Source: CAVSSX01 sp963730735 (GTDB lineage: Bacteria > Actinomycetota > Acidimicrobiia > Acidimicrobiales > RAAP-2). Taken from it: a stretch of DNA of 64,000 bases. Below, piece after piece: positions 61,715-64,000 of this stretch. Each line of letters starts with the position of its first letter. Position 1 is the first letter of the stretch. The translations under genes were made by a program, and so were the position numbers. Below the pieces are notes generated by a model, which was not told the DNA's origin, did not search any database, and was given only the letters and a program-made list of their open reading frames with translations. Where the stretch lies: assembly GCA_963730735.1 (NCBI GenBank), contig CAVSSX010000010.1, positions 1 to 64,000 on the forward strand, read 5' to 3'.

Positions 61715-63211
61715 ATGAGGCGGGCACCGTTGACCGACAGATTCCAGCCTCGGGTGTCCGATGCCGTCCGCCCGGGGGCGACGGACCAGGCGACACGTCC
61801 CACCGGCGCTCCGGCCCGGCCCACCGGTTCCGCGCTGTCTCCTCCGCCGACAGCGGGTGCCGGTCGGGCCGGGCGGGAGCGTTCGGCCTCCCGGGCCCGC
61901 ACCCGGCGTGCCGCCATCGGCGACGCCTTCCTCCTCCTGGTCGGCGCCGGCCTCGGGGTCACCCTGGGGCTGGCCATCGTGGCCGAGAGCCGCCAGGCCC
62001 TGGCGGCCCCCGGTGGCGTGGCCACGGCCGCCGCCCGGTTCTCCGGCCTGGTCGCCGCCTACCTCCTCCTGGTCATGGTGCTGGTCATGGCCCGCATCCC
62101 GGTCATCGAGCGCTCGGTCGGGCAGATCCGCCTGGCCCGGTGGCACCGCCGCATCGGCGGCTGGCCCATCCTGCTGGTGGCCGCCCACGCCATCCTCGTG
62201 ACCTGGGCCGTGGCCGTCACCTCCCGGAGCGGCTTCGGCCCGACGCTGGTGCGGTTCCTGCGGACCTACCCCGACCTCCTGGCGGCCACGGTCGGCTTCG
62301 CCCTGCTGGTGGCCATCGGGGTCAGCTCCTACCGGCGCTGCCGCCGCCGGCTGCGCTACGAGACGTGGTGGGCCCTCCACCTCTACGTGTACCTGGCCCT
62401 GGCCCTGTCCTTCCCCCACGAGATGCTCGGGGCGTCGTTCGCCCAGCACCCCCTGACCCGGGTGTGGTGGGCCACCATGTGGGGCCTGACCATCGGGCTG
62501 GTCGTCCTCTACCGCATCGTCCTGCCGGTCCGCCGGACCTTCACCCACCGCCTGCGGGTGGCGTGGGTCCGCCAGGAGAGCCCCGGCGTCACCTCGATCA
62601 TCTGCCGGGGCCGGCACCTCGAGCGCCTGCAGCTGGAAGGCGGCCAGTTCTGCCAGTGGCGCTTCCTCACCCGGGGCATGTGGTGGCAGGCCCACCCCTA
62701 CTCGGTCTCGGCCCTCCCCCGGCCGCCCTTCATCCGCCTCACGGTCAAGAGCCTCGGGGACCACAGCCACGGGCTGTCCACCATCCCCCTCGGGACCCGG
62801 GTGGCCATCGAGGGCCCCTACGGCAGCTTCACCCGCCACGCCGTCGCCGGCGACGCCGTGGCCCTCATCGGGGCCGGGGTGGGGGTCACCCCGCTCCGGG
62901 CCCTGCTCGAGGACCTGCCGCCCAGCGTGGACGCCTCGGTGGTCCTGCGGGCCACCACCCCCGAGGACCTGCCCCTCTCCGATGAGTTCGCCGGGCTGAT
63001 CGAGCAGCGGGACGGCCAACTGCACGAGGTGATGGGCCCGGGCGGGTCGGTGAGGATGGACGAGCCGCTGTTGGCCCGCCTCATCCCCGACCTGGCCTCG
63101 AGGGACGTGTTCGTCTGCGGACCGGCCCGGTTCACCGCCGACGTGCTGGCCGCCGTCCGGGCGCTGGGCACGCCGGCCCACCGCATCCACCACGAGGCGT
63201 TCGCCTTCTGA
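61715..63211 (+). CDS. Ferric-reductase-like transmembrane flavoprotein
   Basis: 498 residues from ATG 61715 (no clear ribosome site). A Pro/Arg-rich cytosolic start of about 65 residues precedes six or so transmembrane helices of the ferric-reductase/cytochrome-b-like domain. Haem-ligand-type His pairs lie in ARWHRRIGGWPILLVAAHAI and YETWWALHLYVYLALALSFP followed by HEM. From about 290 an FAD-binding domain follows (LEGGQFCQWRFLTRGMWWQA, then HPYSVSALPRPPFIRLTVKS). A nucleotide-binding domain has GAGVGVTPLRALLEDL and FVCGPARFTADVL. It would pass electrons from NAD(P)H across the membrane. Acceptor unknown. Confidence 0.87.
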   Translation: MRRAPLTDRFQPRVSDAVRPGATDQATRPTGAPARPTGSALSPPPTAGAGRAGRERSASRARTRRAAIGDAFLLLVGAGLGVTLGLAIVAESRQALAAPGGVATAAARFSGLVAAYLLLVMVLVMARIPVIERSVGQIRLARWHRRIGGWPILLVAAHAILVTWAVAVTSRSGFGPTLVRFLRTYPDLLAATVGFALLVAIGVSSYRRCRRRLRYETWWALHLYVYLALALSFPHEMLGASFAQHPLTRVWWATMWGLTIGLVVLYRIVLPVRRTFTHRLRVAWVRQESPGVTSIICRGRHLERLQLEGGQFCQWRFLTRGMWWQAHPYSVSALPRPPFIRLTVKSLGDHSHGLSTIPLGTRVAIEGPYGSFTRHAVAGDAVALIGAGVGVTPLRALLEDLPPSVDASVVLRATTPEDLPLSDEFAGLIEQRDGQLHEVMGPGGSVRMDEPLLARLIPDLASRDVFVCGPARFTADVLAAVRALGTPAHRIHHEAFAF

Positions 63212-63849
63212 TGGTCGGTCGAGCCGTGTGGCGGGCCCGCCGGGCCATCCTGATCCTGAGCGGCACGCTCGGCGCCATGCTCCTGGTCCTCGAGTTCCAC
63301 ACCCCGGATGCGTCCCACCCGGCCGGGCGCCGGTCGGCGCCGTCGGTGGCCATGCCCGACACCACCGCCACCACCGACCCGGGCCCGCCGACCACCACCG
63401 GGCCCGACACCGAGCCCACCACCCTCCCGTCCACCGCCCCGACGCCAGCCGGCGGGTCGGCCCCCACCACGACGGTGCCCACCACGACGGCCGCCCCTCC
63501 GGCAGCCTCGTCCACGCCGGCGAGCTCGGGTGAGGCCCCCACGCCTTCGGCCGGCAACCCGCCGACCAGCGCAAACGCCACCGTCGAGGCCCCGGCGGTC
63601 GTGGCCCCCACGACCTCAACCTCTACTTCAACGTCAACCTCGACCACACCGACCACCACCCCGTCGACCACCACCACGACGACCACGCCGGCCACCACCC
63701 TCCGTCCCTCGGTGGCCGGCCAGCGGGCCACGACCCGGACACCGGGGACGGCCACGGTGACCCCGCCGACCACGACGCCCCGAACCCTCTCGAGACGCAG
63801 CGGGGGGAGCACCCGCCCGGCCGGGCGGGTCACCCACACCGCCCCGTAG
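63211..63849 (+). CDS. Exported Thr/Pro/Ser-rich protein
   Basis: 212 residues. ATG 63211 overlaps the reductase stop (TGATG), so the two are coupled. A signal-anchor (RRAILILSGTLGAMLLVLEF) is followed only by low-complexity sequence dominated by Thr, Pro, Ser and Ala (TSTSTSTSTTPTTTPSTTTT). In related actinobacterial operons the gene after such a reductase often encodes an FMN-binding-domain protein; no FMN-binding domain is present here. It may be a stalk or a glycosylated envelope protein. One Arg-rich patch ends it (TLSRRSGGSTRPAGRV). Confidence 0.7.
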   Translation: MVGRAVWRARRAILILSGTLGAMLLVLEFHTPDASHPAGRRSAPSVAMPDTTATTDPGPPTTTGPDTEPTTLPSTAPTPAGGSAPTTTVPTTTAAPPAASSTPASSGEAPTPSAGNPPTSANATVEAPAVVAPTTSTSTSTSTSTTPTTTPSTTTTTTTPATTLRPSVAGQRATTRTPGTATVTPPTTTPRTLSRRSGGSTRPAGRVTHTAP

Positions 63850-63971
63850 GGGGCCGCCGGCGGGCAACCGGAGGGGCGTCAGAATCGTCATCCAACTGCC
63901 CCACACCGCTGCCCGGCCACCTGACAAGGTGGCGTCGAGGCGACCGTCGCCACTCGACAGGAGGATGCGCC

Positions 63972-64000
63972 ATGCGGACACTGACCACTCCCGACGGCGT
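63972..64000 (+). CDS. Start of a further gene (cut by window end)
   Basis: ATG 63972 follows AGGAGG with 7 nt spacing; it reads MRTLTTPDG before the window ends. Only the ribosome site supports it. It begins 122 nt after the Thr/Pro-rich protein and may belong to the same transcript. No function can be given. Confidence 0.5.

Overview
The window looks like GC-rich actinobacterial chromosome. Gene content and order from about 5.3 kb rightwards fit an uncultured member of the class Acidimicrobiia. The evidence is an MtrA/MtrB/LpqB-like two-component cassette, a class II DAHP synthase, a mycothiol-dependent-type DinB-fold enzyme, MEP-pathway genes, many Thr/Pro-rich exported proteins and a 42-residue secreted repeat that I associate with Acidimicrobiia. 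This assignment is by family recognition only; no search was run.

Left part (1-5290). This is a cluster of catabolic-type genes: a thiolase-like protein, a CaiB/BaiF CoA-transferase, a dienelactone hydrolase, a VOC-fold protein and an IclR regulator, followed by a truncated conserved hypothetical gene. All except the VOC gene are broken by frameshifts, at roughly ten times the rate of the rest. At about 5290 the hypothetical gene stops after about half its length and abuts the 3' end of rimP, where nusA would be expected. This looks like a chimeric assembly join, or else a genuine deletion/rearrangement.

Core part (5290-64000). Minus-strand block 1 (17482 to 5290) reads xerC-like, rpsB, tsf, pyrH, frr, cdsA, dxr, rseP, ispG, proS, terminator, rimP: translation, isoprenoid precursor, phospholipid and membrane-protease functions. 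A plus-strand mtrA-mtrB-lpqB-like operon follows (17733-20587). Next come nadD, a small membrane protein and rsfS (minus), class II aroG (plus) and a secreted repeat/GH25-like protein (plus). A minus-strand run from 39990 to 25288 encodes two radical-SAM-system proteins, RNase E/G, L21, L27, a DtxR-type regulator, an MTA/SAH deaminase-like amidohydrolase, ObgE, ProB, ProA, MoxR, a VWA protein and a histidine phosphatase. An isochorismatase-fold gene separates this from mreB-mreC-mreD-mrdA (cell-shape operon, minus). ndk, an NHL/Fn3/repeat exported protein, folC, clpX, clpP and tig follow, all minus. The right end carries a DinB-fold enzyme, a tiny zinc-ribbon gene, tRNA-Pro(TGG), a PAS-GGDEF-EAL protein, an MBL hydrolase, an orphan ParA with a zinc-ribbon partner, a GT-C-like membrane protein, a ferric-reductase-like flavoprotein and a Thr/Pro-rich exported protein.

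About fourteen single-base indels break otherwise conserved, mostly essential genes in the core part (proS, pyrH, xerC, proA, mrdA, clpX and others), several of them in G/C runs. They read as sequencing errors rather than pseudogenes, so coordinates of those genes span the frameshift. No rRNA, CRISPR array, prophage or insertion sequence was seen.
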